A model generated the notes under the pieces. It did not search any database, had not been told where the DNA came from, and saw nothing but the letters and a program-made list of their open reading frames with translations. A stretch of 32,721 bases of DNA. It comes from Silene noctiflora (Eukaryota; Streptophyta; Magnoliopsida; Caryophyllales; Caryophyllaceae). Location: positions 124,818-157,538 of the forward strand of contig VHZZ01000069.1 of NCBI GenBank assembly GCA_009801015.1, read 5' to 3'. The position numbers were made by a program, and so were the translations under genes. Below are positions 11,201 through 20,892 of this stretch, in pieces (within the stretch, counting starts at the first letter, position 1; every line of letters begins with the position of its first letter).

Positions 11201-11752
11201 TAGGACTCCTTACAAGTGACTAGTGAAAAAGACGGTTTTTTTGTCCGTTTCCGTCGCCAACCTACAATGAGAAGTATTCTCGGTGTTCATTTTATTTTCA
11301 TGCATTTGATTAAAAATTTTCACACATGGATATACAAACATATGGAGATGAAATAAAAGGAGGAAGTACCCAAGTAGAGAAGAGTCTACTCCTGATAAAT
11401 TTACTTACGAGACCATTTTGAATTAAAAATCGTACCAAAGATGATATATAGGTGCATCTGAATAAAATAGTACTAGTTTACTAATAAAATTGGTCACATT
11501 TACCTATATTCTTATGTAAATTTGTACCAGATGAAATAATCATTTTGAACCACAATTAAAAACACATAAAAAAAATATATATATAAACAAAAGCTACATC
11601 GTCGTTGAATAAATATTCCGATAATTCATAAAATAAAAAAAAAATAAAAAAAATAAAAAAAAAAAGTAATATCTCAGTTGCGTTAGTGCGATCTGCGGTT
11701 AGAAATGGGGTTTTTATTATATATAAATGTTTTTACATTATTTAAACAACAA

Positions 11753-11757
11753 GCGGG

Positions 11758-11800
<43 letters not shown>

Positions 11801-11825
11801 GCGTGTTCGATCCACGCTCACCGCA
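11753..11825 (+). tRNA. tRNA-Phe (anticodon GAA)
   Basis: The 73-nt sequence folds as a standard cloverleaf. The acceptor stem starts GCGGGGA, the D arm is GCTCAGTTGGGAGAGC, and the anticodon loop is CTGAAGA with GAA at 11786-11788. The variable loop is AAGGTC and the T arm is GCGTGTTCGATCCACGC, ending with discriminator A. CCA is not encoded, as expected for a nuclear gene, and there is no intron. It matches the plant cytosolic tRNA-Phe sequence as I remember it, including the G5/A68 mismatch in the acceptor stem. A CAA motif lies just upstream (aacaacaa), a TATA-like stretch lies further up (ttatatataaatg), and a run of seven T at 11834-11840 can serve as the Pol III terminator. All this suggests an active gene. 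Confidence 0.97.
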
Positions 11826-11833
11826 TTATATTA

Positions 11834-11840
11834 TTTTTTT
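11834..11840 (+). terminator. Pol III T-run terminator of tRNA-Phe
   Basis: Seven consecutive T residues start 9 bases after the last base of the tRNA. That is the usual position and form of a plant RNA polymerase III stop signal. Confidence 0.7.
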
Positions 11841-12447
11841 AAAATTTTTTTTCGGTCAATCAATTGAAATGTTTCTCAGAAATAGATCTTCACAGACTTA
11901 GAAATTTACCCATATATCCTCTTTTATTTTAACATTTCACAAACCATTTATTCATTTACGGGAATTCCAAAAATAAGCAAGATCAACCATTTTTCTACAG
12001 CAATGAATTAAATTTATGAAATTGAGAGCTAAATAATACAGAGTAAAGGGTTTCGAGCCCTGTGACAACTGATATTTGAAATGACCTGCGTTTGTCGAGA
12101 AGCGAAAAAAAAAAATTGGCAAGAGCCATAGATTACATTTAACCGGAAAAAAAACAGAGGGGCGAAAAGTTTTACAAGAATTGTGAACACTAAACCACTG
12201 GATGGAATCCTATGCTGCTGCTGCAAGCCTGCAACTAACTAAATAGCCTTCCGATAACAGGATACAAATGCTATGAAAATTCAGGAGCAGCCAGCTAAAA
12301 ACGACCACCTTACCGAAAATAAAGAACAAATACTAAGTAGTTCTACACTGTTAACTGAACTTGCTAAGATAAAATAAAGCAATACTGGCCTACATGGCTA
12401 CATACACAAATTTATTTAACCTCCACAAAAATGCAGCTCAGATAGAG

Positions 12448-14982
12448 CTAGAGCAAATGCATCCTCTCGACGCAAGATTGCTGCAACCATTGATTGAGGG
12501 GCTCTCCACATCCTACAAAGCACCCAGAATTCCCATTTTCAGTAAAGAATGGGAAACTGAAAAGATCGAGTAGTTCCTGAACTGCCTGCCTAACCAAAGA
12601 GGTCCCAGTAACTCTGCTCCTTCGGCCCCAACCAGTCACGATGTCGATTCGGGTTGGTCCCACGCCTGAGATGAGTAACTGTCTTCGGAACCAAGCGAGT
12701 GTCCTTGAGAGTGCGGTCACTGCAGTCCCGTCTGACATGACATGGAGGTTGATGAGCCAATAGCATGAACTCTTTTCCTTTACGGCATCAGGGTACACAT
12801 TCTTTATAGCAGCCACGTCCCAGACTGACCCGGCTTCTTCCTTTAGCCCAGACTTGTGCAGGAAATCCACTATTGCATCGACAAGCCCTCTTTTGCTCTC
12901 CCGGTCTTCACTATGCATCATGTCGAAAAACCTTCCTGCATGGTCCTTTACATTCTTCCCACCTGGGCCTGCTGAGGGCAGACTTAGCAGAAACATATGG
13001 GCCGGATGGCCTGTGATGGCCATCAGCTGTCCACAAAAGCGCATGTCATAAGATGATTTCGAGTCTGTGCAACAACTGAGAAGCAAAGTGTAAGTCTGAA
13101 GAGACGGTTTCAGGCCCATCTGGATCATGCTTTGAAGCAAGTTATAAGCATCTGCAAATCGGTGAGCTCGAAGGAAAGCACTGAGCAAAGAATTGCAAGT
13201 CGGCACATTAGGACATAAACCAGCATTAAGCATTGCCTGATACCAGTGTAGAGCTTTTTCAGGATTCCCAGCTTTACCCCATAAATCAACAAGAAGACCA
13301 TAAACATGCTCATCAGGCACCCAATTATTGCCTTTCATCTCTGAAAATATTGCTTCAGCCTCCTCCAGATATCCACAATGTCCGAGGACTTCCATCACTA
13401 TACTATACGTCACTTTGTCGGGCTCAAATCCTGCATTTTGCATGTCACGATAGATCTGCAAGGCAATGGGATAGTTCCTAGCCTTCCCCTGCAAGGCGAT
13501 CATGATGTTGTAAGTAACTAGATTGGGGACACAACCTTGATCAATCATCTCACAGAAGAGCTTGTGGGCAGCAGTAAGATGGCCTGCCTTCCCCAGGCAG
13601 TTGATCATAACACTATAAGTAAATGTATCGGGGGAAAGGCCGGCCTCTTGCATTTTCTGGTACATATGCAATGCGACATCAAGAAATCCGGCTTTCGCGT
13701 GGATATCGATGAGCGTGCAATAAGTGACTCGGTCTGGTTCACAGCCCATTTTTTGCATCTGGTGGAAAACACGGAGTGCTTCGCTGAGAAAATTTGCACG
13801 CCCATAACTGTGAATAAGGCGGTTATATGTGACCACATTAGGCTCGCACCCATCGCTCACCATCTGATCAAGCAAGATATTGATTGCATTGAACTTTTTG
13901 GCCCTACCGAGAATGCCAACCATGGTAGTATAAGTATGTCCATCGTGCTTAAAACCCGCTTGACGTTTCAACCAGTTGAAAAAACCAATTGCAACACCAC
14001 AGTCAGGAATTTGCTTCAAAACTTGATTTGCTTGATAAGCATCCATCGAGAATCTGAGATTGTCAAGAGTTGATTCAACTAAGGGGCTCCATTTCAGAGT
14101 TTTTAACACATTTGAAACACTTTCAACAACCTGGCTACTGTTACCAAATTGCCTGACAAATGGAGCAGCTCCCATATGTGACTTAACCTCTCTCTGACGG
14201 TTGTTGGTATAAGGTGATATTCCCCCAGATTGTCTCTGTGCTTGTACATTGGGGATGCTATGTGGCGTAGACTGACCAGCATATGATTTGGAATTTTGCT
14301 GATGGTAACTCGTCTTTTCTGAAGCAACGACCCGAGTCCCTCCATAGGTTTTCTTCTCTGATGAAATTCTGACCTTTTTAGTCTCATGGCCATAAGTTGG
14401 ATCCGGGTTATGAGCATTGGCTTGCGGAGCTTGAGAATCTATTGGACTTGCAGTGGCCCCTATATTTGACGAAGGTTTCTTATTTACATCAGAAAAGTTG
14501 TTCTCTACAGGCTTTACAGATGATGGCTTGACAGAAACATGATATCTCGTTTGACCAACCATATAATTTTGACCAGGAGAATCTGTTCCACTTCCATCCT
14601 TCAAGGGGATTTTATAATTTACAACATCTGAAATAAAACCAACTGCAGCAATACCTGCCTTAACCAATTGATCTGTTATGTGAACTGATGACTGTGTGAC
14701 ATCAGTTTGACCAGAATCGGTTGCATAGCTTACGCAGTCTGTTTTTCTCAAAGAGCTTGAAAGAGAAGTACCCTTCGAGTGAGAAACTGCACGGTCAATA
14801 CCATCAATCTTCTTAGAAGACAATGATTTTCGCCGGAGTAATGTAGTATGTCTCCTTGAGACACATTTTTCATCGTCCGTGCAGGAACAAGAACTCCCAT
14901 CAGCTGAATTACATCTTGACCCGCTATATAATATGGATCTAGCACAATTGGATAGGTTACTGATCTGCTTGGCCCGTAGCAT
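12448..14982 (-). CDS. PPR-SMR protein, At1g18900/At1g74750 type (844 aa, single coding exon)
   Basis: An uninterrupted 844-aa reading frame begins MLRAKQISNLSN and ends RMHLL (TAG at 12448-12450). The ATG at 14980-14982 is the first ATG of the frame and fits the family's MLRAKQ-like start. Residues 1-340 are Ser-rich and low in conserved domains; the Arg/Ser-rich first 60 residues could be an organelle transit peptide. About nine P-type PPR motifs of 35 residues follow (about 347-662; e.g. VVTYNRLIHSYGRANFLSEA). A C-terminal SMR domain (about 745-835) has LHVMSDGTA and TGWGRRS in the places of the usual LDxHxMSxGxA and TGxGxxS motifs. PPR arrays bind RNA base by base; SMR domains often act as nucleases or nucleic-acid binders. 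The target here is unknown. The transcript probably has an upstream leader exon and a 2.3-kb leader intron. An AATAAA signal lies at 12411-12416 on the minus strand. The gene converges with BTSL. Confidence 0.93.
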   Translation of the reverse strand: MLRAKQISNLSNCARSILYSGSRCNSADGSSCSCTDDEKCVSRRHTTLLRRKSLSSKKIDGIDRAVSHSKGTSLSSSLRKTDCVSYATDSGQTDVTQSSVHITDQLVKAGIAAVGFISDVVNYKIPLKDGSGTDSPGQNYMVGQTRYHVSVKPSSVKPVENNFSDVNKKPSSNIGATASPIDSQAPQANAHNPDPTYGHETKKVRISSEKKTYGGTRVVASEKTSYHQQNSKSYAGQSTPHSIPNVQAQRQSGGISPYTNNRQREVKSHMGAAPFVRQFGNSSQVVESVSNVLKTLKWSPLVESTLDNLRFSMDAYQANQVLKQIPDCGVAIGFFNWLKRQAGFKHDGHTYTTMVGILGRAKKFNAINILLDQMVSDGCEPNVVTYNRLIHSYGRANFLSEALRVFHQMQKMGCEPDRVTYCTLIDIHAKAGFLDVALHMYQKMQEAGLSPDTFTYSVMINCLGKAGHLTAAHKLFCEMIDQGCVPNLVTYNIMIALQGKARNYPIALQIYRDMQNAGFEPDKVTYSIVMEVLGHCGYLEEAEAIFSEMKGNNWVPDEHVYGLLVDLWGKAGNPEKALHWYQAMLNAGLCPNVPTCNSLLSAFLRAHRFADAYNLLQSMIQMGLKPSLQTYTLLLSCCTDSKSSYDMRFCGQLMAITGHPAHMFLLSLPSAGPGGKNVKDHAGRFFDMMHSEDRESKRGLVDAIVDFLHKSGLKEEAGSVWDVAAIKNVYPDAVKEKSSCYWLINLHVMSDGTAVTALSRTLAWFRRQLLISGVGPTRIDIVTGWGRRSRVTGTSLVRQAVQELLDLFSFPFFTENGNSGCFVGCGEPLNQWLQQSCVERMHLL

Positions 14983-15003
14983 AATCTCAATATGCAATCA
15001 ACT

Positions 15004-17328
15004 CTGCAGTATGAAGGCAAAAAGAGGCAAATTTACGTCAATAAGAGAACTTTTGGACCTGATTAGAAAAAATAAAAAATAAGGTGCCTAAGCCCTAATG
15101 CAAAGTGTAAGAAGCCACGTAATCTTACGATGTATGACAATAGAAGGCTGCAAAAGCACCCAGTGCAGCCTCACCCACAAAGTATTCCGATTTGAAATCT
15201 TGACAAATTTATTTAAAAGGGCTTCAAAACTCAAGCAATGCAGTAAATCGTATAAAGCATGCATTGAGATTTGTGGACGACAAACACAAGTGGAATCTAC
15301 TGCTTGATACACGAAAGCAAATCACGATCAGAAAATAGGAAATACAGCAAAAAGACAGTACAATACAAGAGAGACTGTCACATGATTCCTCACTCACAAA
15401 TCTAAGCCCACTTAAGATTTTTGTCTTCCAAAAAGCAGAAGTATTTGATTCAAATACAGTATCAGCCAACAATATTTGCACACTCATCTACTATATTGCC
15501 AGTCATTTTGGATCATTTTAGGAACCCCGTCATTCTTCATCATGATATAAACTTTTTATACGAAAATAGAGATCTTAATATACTACTAGCACATAGCCAT
15601 AAAGTCCTCAATAAATTCAACTGAAAGTAACAAAAAAAAAAAAAAAAACAAATAGTAAACAAATATGAGCAGAAGCCTCACTAAATCTTCAAGGCAATGC
15701 TTCACATATTAGTTAATGTGTGTTAAGCTAATAGGCTCCATTTCCGTTGTTTCTTACATATCTTTCACTATCCTTTTCTTCACCCATGGGAACTAACTAC
15801 AAGCATCTATATCTTAGTTAACCAAAGTGTGCCTAAGCTCATGGTTGAGTGAGGCACTAGCCATATGCCCATATCGCCTTGTTGGGCCTTAGGCATGCCT
15901 TGTAGATAAGGAGGAACTAGCGCGATGCACTATTCGGCAATTAAATGCCTTCTTTGAAAGCATATATACCAAAAAATTGTATATTTGTAATTTAAAATCC
16001 AAATTTGTTTGCAAAAAAAGGTCGCCTTATGTCTATGGGGTGCGCATCTTGCACCAATACCTTTTTTTAAACTAATATCGGTATGTGTTAGTGTGTACCT
16101 CTAAAACTTCACTTCATGACATACTACATGTTTCCAAAAGATTTTTTGGTTAGTGTAACACTACTGCCCTATTAGCATCCCCCGTGATGTGTTCATGTGG
16201 CCTGCATAGAATAGAAGCGAGGGATTTATAAGTTCAGTTGTGCCTCTAATCTTTTACTTTAACATTTGGGTAGCCAAGGGTTACAACTAATTTGTACACG
16301 GGTCAACCAGCTCCAATTTTGCCCAAACAAAAACAGCTCTAGAAATCTTAGAGATTTAAGGGTTCAAATGTTCAATACACTAACACGAGCATATATTCCT
16401 CCTAAATGCCTAATCTTGGAAATACACCTCTAGAAGTCATGTACTTGCCACACCAAGGTTCAGTGAATTCGGTGTTGGAATAAAGAGTCCAACATATATC
16501 AAATTCTATATATGCAACGGAAACTACCAGGAAACAGCCGCCTAACAATTTACATCAATAAAACAAAGACAATAAAAAGCACAGTGGAAGGGGAATATCC
16601 CAAATAGGATGTTGATAGCAGCTCTGATAAATCAGCTATTCTACCAACGATCATCTTCCATTGTTCTCCTTTAGTAATGCAGCTACCCTTAATACAATGG
16701 TAGCGAAATCGACCCTGGGTTATACAAGCACAGGGTAATTATCAGTAACTACAACACTTACCACTTCCAAATTTCTCAATTTCACACCACACTAAACTAC
16801 TATTTTCTTCCACAAATATTGGAAATAACATAACTAACATCAAATAAATTACACATATCCATTTCAAACAAGAAAACGGGTCAAATAGATAGATAAGACA
16901 AAAAGCAGAATGCCTACGGAATGGCAAACTCTTGTCCCGTCCATCTATAATGGGTACTATTTGACCTGTTTTGCACTTAAACGGATACGGCCATCTGAAA
17001 TTAATACTACAAGTAATTAACTAAACAACCCAAACAGTTAAAAACAAAAATGACTACCCAAAATAGAAATCTAACACATTTAGGTCAAAATCATGAAATC
17101 TAATTATCTAAACACAAAAATGCAAAATTAAGAACAACCCATTACATAAATAAACCTAAAAACACAGAAAAATCAAACTTTTCATCAAAGATTGTAACTT
17201 TTGGATCACAATGACAGTCAATAATTGAAATTCAATATAAAAAGAACAGAGGAATGAGAGTAATGAAAGGTAATGATGAGAAATTAAAAAGTGGGTAATT
17301 AGATAATTAAAGGAATTAGAAGAAAAAC
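15004..17328 (-). other. Leader (5'-UTR) intron of the PPR-SMR gene
   Basis: On the minus strand, a donor TTTTTCAG|GTTTTTCTTC marks an intron start at 17328. The acceptor ATACTGCAG ends at 15004, 21 nt before the ATG. The homologous position in the duplicated block (22834) keeps the same CAG|GTTT donor, which supports its use. The first exon would run from 17329 to somewhere near 17.45 kb. The 3' third of the intron (15004-15780) is unique in the window; the rest belongs to the duplicated block. No other gene is seen here. Confidence 0.6.
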
Positions 17329-17470
17329 CTGAAAAATCATGCGGTAAATTAATTAATTGAAGGGTAAAAAGGAAGAGAAGAAGAAGAATGAGAAGGGAGG
17401 CGGCTACTCAAAGTTCTTCTTCTCTTTTATGTTTTTGGTTGTCAGTCAACTTTGTAGAGTTTTCTCCAAG
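15784..17470 (-). repeat. Duplicated leader/promoter block, copy A (PPR-SMR side)
   Basis: This segment is homologous, in the same orientation, to 21534-22940. Shared phrases in order: 'aagcatctatatcttagtta', 'gttgagtg.ggcactaacca', 'gaagcgagggatttataagt', 'caaataggatgttgatagca', 'tttagtaatgcagcta', 'gtagcgaaatcgac', and finally 'gagttttctccaagttacc'. By eye the best 180-bp part (about 16.61-16.80 kb) is 85-90% identical. It covers most of the leader intron, the leader exon and the start of the promoter. Copy A is longer because it holds an extra MITE at about 16.88-16.99 kb and other insertions. Confidence 0.92.
16876..16992. mobile_element. Mutator-like MITE relative inserted in copy A of the leader intron
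   Basis: The core 'agataagacaaaaagcagaa' followed by 'tgcctacggaatggcaaac' matches the core of the element at 30648-30844 (agataagacaaaaagtagaa). Inverted ends pair 'acgggtcaaatag' with 'ctatttgacctgt'. The block is missing from the corresponding point of copy B (near 22.58 kb), so it looks like an insertion after the duplication or a loss from copy B. Ends are approximate; no target duplication was confirmed. Confidence 0.6.
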
Positions 17471-18112
17471 TTACCTGGCTTTCCTCTTTTATGTTTTTTT
17501 CTTTTTCTTTTTTTTTTAAATATTTTACTTTTGTGCCTTTTTAAGTATTTTACCCATAAAAGTGGGAGTAGATTGGATTTTTTTTTTTTTTTTTTTTTTG
17601 AGTTAGTCATGTTTGAGTCGGTTTTACATTAATGTAGTTCGATCCAGGTACAACTCTGTTTGTGGATAATCGTTGTTATTTCGGTGTAGAAGATTTCGTT
17701 TTAGGATACATTTGCGTAAATCCGTCCTATAGAAGTGGTTTTCATTTGTACCCAACTAGCGACAACTTCTTCCCCTACTTATTTTTACGTAATCGTTATT
17801 TCATATACAAGTTTTGCTAAATTATTATGCACACTTCTTTCATAATTTTTCAATTCGTGACCTTTATCTTTGGGGAAAAAAAATTAAATCATCTCTTCTC
17901 TTAACCTAATCAATTTTTCATATTGAGAACTTATGAATTTTAATTGCATATTAGACAAATAATTATGTTTTGTTGATTAACATTTAAATTGCATGAGTTT
18001 TTGTTTTTGATTAAATTAATTGATTGATGTTTTAATTTATTTTAATTATGGCTCTCTTCTCTATACGAGGGCGCTTGGCACTGGTGGAAGGATTAATGTA
18101 TTGGTATATGAA

Positions 18113-18141
18113 CTAGTATAGATCCCGCACAATGTGCGGTA
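18113..18141 (-). mobile_element. Possible Helitron 3' terminus
   Basis: Read on the minus strand, the hairpin CCGCACATTGTGCGG is followed by GATCTATA and then CTAG, with T as the next base. A GC-rich hairpin about 8-12 nt before a terminal CTRR, inserted next to T, is the hallmark of a Helitron 3' end. I could not locate a matching 5' TC end, so the body, which would lie at higher coordinates, is undefined. Confidence 0.4.
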
Positions 18142-18179
18142 TATATAGGGTACTTATTTTTTAGGGTGTTATTTATAAA

Positions 18180-18343
18180 GGAAAGAATAATGATACGACG
18201 TCACCGGGTGGCGCCCAATTTCGGCGTCACCCTCTCACATACACCCCTTATTATTAGGGTCCACACTTACTACATGTGATATCCTCATTAATATTGGGGT
18301 ATGCCGAGATTGAGCATCACTCAGTGGCGCTAACTCATTTTCC
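18180..18343. mobile_element. MITE of about 164 bp with about 50-bp imperfect inverted ends
   Basis: The left end (ggaaagaataatgatacgac, then gtcaccgggtggcgcccaat) is an imperfect inverse of the right end (tgagcatcactcagtggcgc, then taactcattttcc). The middle holds 'caccccttattattagggt'. Both ends contain the gGCGCC/GGCGCt core and 'CAATtTCGGC'. The unit lacks coding capacity. I see no definite target duplication, so the superfamily is unassigned. Confidence 0.6.
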
Positions 18344-18856
18344 TAATGGAAAACTAAATAAAGAGAATTGAATAAAGTTATAAAATTAAGAATTCATTTT
18401 ATAAATTTTCTCTAATTATTTTAATGAATTTTTTTGTCACAAAGTTAATGGTAGGTATGTATCAAGTTGTTCTCTAAAGTTACAATTTTTTCATTTAATG
18501 AAAAATTTACTAACTTATAGTTTATAATTTAACATCAATTTTAATTTATTTGATGAAAAAAATCATAATTTTGAATGTAATTATATGATTGTATTTTAAT
18601 AAAAAGATAATTTAAAGAAAAAAATTTTTACTTGTTTATTTATTTAGATAAATGCATTTGGAGAGAAAACTAAGAGAATTTTTATTGTCTTAGTATTAAG
18701 GGGGTTTTATAGTTAAAATGTGAAAATAAAATAAGTAAAACATATAGTTTTACCGTCTATGATATCTATCTTAGAATACATCACACATAAGAATATGGTA
18801 ATCAAAGTATTTTAGTATATATTTCTCTACAAAATATTAATAAATAACAATTATAA

Positions 18857-19105
18857 AGAGCTGAATTGAATTTAATGGAACTGAATTGAATAGAACTGAA
18901 CTGAATGAAATAAGAGTTAATTTGTGAATGTATGAGTTGAACGTCTGAACTGGATTGAGCAGAACTAAAATGAGCAGAAACTAAGTCAGAAATAACAGGG
19001 CCTAAGATCTAATTTGTGTAAAGATGAGTTAAATTGAACTCAACTGAATAAAGTCGAACAAAATTGAAATGAGGTGAAATTAACTCCAAAAAAACAGGGC
19101 CTTAA
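18857..19105 (+). repeat. Degenerate GAACTGAATT-type repeat tracts
   Basis: Two neighbouring tracts (about 18857-19003 and 19005-19105) consist of loose repeats of 'gaactgaattgaat' and 'tgagcagaac'. Each ends in 'aacagggcct'. A third tract at 19785-19848 carries the inverse motif (ttcagttcggctc, attcaattcaattcagctc) and then 'gaacagga'. The shared closing phrase suggests copies of one non-autonomous element and not a simple microsatellite. Confidence 0.6.
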
Positions 19106-19784
19106 CCACTTAGTACTGCATATCTCTTCATTTTATAGGTTTATCTCAACTTCGCAATGGTAGTTTGTCAAATATTTCTTACAATATTAGTGATTTATTA
19201 AAGTCAAAATTTATTTAGTTTTCAGCTATTTTTTAATTTTCAGACTTTCAACCATTTTTCGCAGTTAATTTTACTAAACAGAACCTGAAACTGTACAAAA
19301 CGAGTTATCTTGAATTAATAACTTAATAATTAGCAATGAAATTCACAAAAATGGGAGGTTTTCCACATTTCCCTCAAGTTGATATTTAGGATAGTACGAT
19401 GGTGAACGTGGCAAGTAGTTGGTGATTGTATTTCCATGGTTCAAATACTTTCGTATCTTTTGTTTGGCATTTGTGTTGTGTGTCTATCTTGTGCTCCAAG
19501 CCTCCAAATTATCCACCTCATATTATTCCCAACTACAGAGGACAAGAGCTGCCTCGAGTGGCATGAGCTCACTTACCCCGATCATGGCGACATAGTACGT
19601 TCATTTGAACAAAAAAAAAAAAAAAAAAAATTCCCAACTACACACATCACCACTACAGTTGTCCAGTTACCCTTCTGTTTTAGCTTCTTTTGATTATCTG
19701 TCTCCTATTTTGGAGTTCATTTGTCTTTTAGCCTCACTCCAGCCCCGTTATTTCCGACTTAATTTGAACCCATTTTAGTTCGGT

Positions 19785-19848
19785 TCAGTTCGGCTCATCT
19801 CCATTCAATTCAATTCAGCTCATTTCAGCTGAAAAGAACAGGATCTTA
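19785..19848 (-). repeat. Third GAACTGAATT-type tract, opposite orientation
   Basis: The tract 'agttcggttcagttcggctc' to 'attcaattcaattcagctca' is the complement of the motif that fills 18857-19105. It lies about 700 bp away in the other orientation and is followed by 'aagaacaggatctta', close to the 'aacagggcct' that closes the other tracts. Confidence 0.5.
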
Positions 19849-20285
19849 TATTTTTCTTTCAAAATTTATTTTATATGAAAAAAATTGCATTGATTTTAAA
19901 TAAAATTTGCTAGTTTAATTACTGTGAAACATATGCAATCTAACCTAATCACCAATATGGACCACCACCGCCCTATCCCTCATCAGTCACCACTAATGTC
20001 ACCTCGCCTACTGCCCTTGCCACCATCACCTTCGACGCGTCTCACACCGTCACGCTTCGATTGACACTGACCGACAAGCTTCACCTGTCACACAACCACT
20101 CCCACATTGTCGAACATCCACCCAACCCCATAGCAACCACTCCAAAACCTTCCTTGTGCATTATTTTAAAATTTTAGCTATCACGCTTGAGTCAAATATC
20201 ATCAGAACTTTCATTACGGCTGCCAAAAAAAAAAAAAAAAAACCTCGAAAATACCACATAAATTTTCTCAAGTTTCAATTAAGGT

Positions 20286-20385
20286 GAAAGCCTGATATGA
20301 GGCATGCTAACATGCATAACTTATTCTACTTGCGAACTAGGTCGACTATATGTCCAAAGGCGAACTCTTTCTTGAGCTAAATATT
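20286..20385 (+). repeat. Dispersed repeat, copy 1 of 2
   Basis: The text 'atgctaacatgcataactta' plus 'ttctacttgcgaactag', then 'aaggcgaactctttcttgagc', is matched at 23573-23665 in the same orientation (atgctaagacgcataactta, ttctacttgtgggctag, ttccttgggc). The two copies bracket the 95-aa gene and its leader. No open frame or family was recognised. Confidence 0.65.
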
Positions 20386-20494
20386 CAAATATCACGAACT
20401 ACAGGTATTTGTATATCACGAAAACGCTGTCGGATGAAAAGGACTATAACTTGATACAACCATGAAAATTGAATAGTGCTCGATGAAGGCGGGT

Positions 20495-20882
20495 TTATTT
20501 TGAAATTGATGTCTGAAGAGGAAGAATACTCTCTACTTCCTGTTGGTCAGCAGCCCTCTGTGACACTACTTTCGACATTCTGAACATCTGATCATAATAA
20601 CGAGAAGAAACTAAAGGGATTAGAGTGTATAAATGCTTGGAACATCGGAAATTAAATAAGCACGATATATAGAAATAGAATATTGACCTTCTGAATGGTC
20701 TTAGTAAAGCATTCCTTATGTTCATCCATGGAAGCATATATAAACTCATCGATATGATCCTTTACATCCTCTAGGAAAGTTGCCTCTTCACTTTTCTTTT
20801 TTCGACATGAAGTTACTGTTGGAGACGGGGCAACAGTCGATGAAGTTGGTTTAACTTCTGTTTGCTCCTTCTTGGATTCCAT
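20495..20882 (-). CDS. Small plant protein of unknown function (95 aa, two exons)
   Basis: Exon 1 is 20882-20688 (ATG at 20880-20882; 65 codons) and exon 2 is 20587-20495 (TAA at 20495-20497). They join in phase 0 through AAG|GTCAAT and GATCAG|ATG. The 95-aa product has a low-complexity N-terminus (MESKKEQTEVKPTSSTVAPS), a basic CRKKK at 26-30 and a charged helical centre (EEATFLEDVKDHIDEFIYAS). The helical end reads MFRMSKVVSQRAADQQEVES and closes with LPLQTSISK. There is no signal peptide, membrane segment or known catalytic motif. The clean exon structure and the poise of the charged helix argue for a real gene. I have an impression that similar small proteins occur widely in plants, but I cannot name a family. 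The gene sits between PPR-SMR and CDPK and carries a copy of the PPR leader in front of it. Confidence 0.75.
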
Positions 20883-20892
20883 TGTCTGCGAC

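Larger units (their letters stand above)
17471..20285. other. Gene-free stretch between the PPR leader and the 95-aa gene
   Basis: No reading frame here has a recognisable domain or a plausible exon series. The stretch holds a poly-T run of about 22 at 17578-17599, a possible Helitron end (18113), a MITE (18180-18343), three degenerate GAACT-rich repeat tracts (18857-19105 and 19785-19848), poly-A runs (19611-19630, 20226-20243) and a C-rich island (about 19962-20150). AT content is high apart from that island. The promoter of the PPR gene presumably occupies the lower end, above about 17.45 kb. Confidence 0.6.

Noticed and set aside
11641-11670. A-rich run before the tRNA gene as a SINE tail
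   Set aside because: No tRNA-derived head or target duplication goes with it, and the tRNA gene lies downstream with its own signals.
13537-14073. A 178-aa plus-strand frame
   Set aside because: It is antisense to the PPR repeats and arises from their regular codon pattern.
16610-16680. Possible C/D-box snoRNA in the leader intron (ATGATGA and CTGA motifs in copy B, minus strand)
   Set aside because: The C-box form is not kept in copy A, there is no CTGA at a suitable distance as D box, and there is no terminal stem.
19436-19693. An 85-aa frame ending through a poly-A run
   Set aside because: The Lys run is a translated poly-A tract, and the N-terminal part shows no family features.
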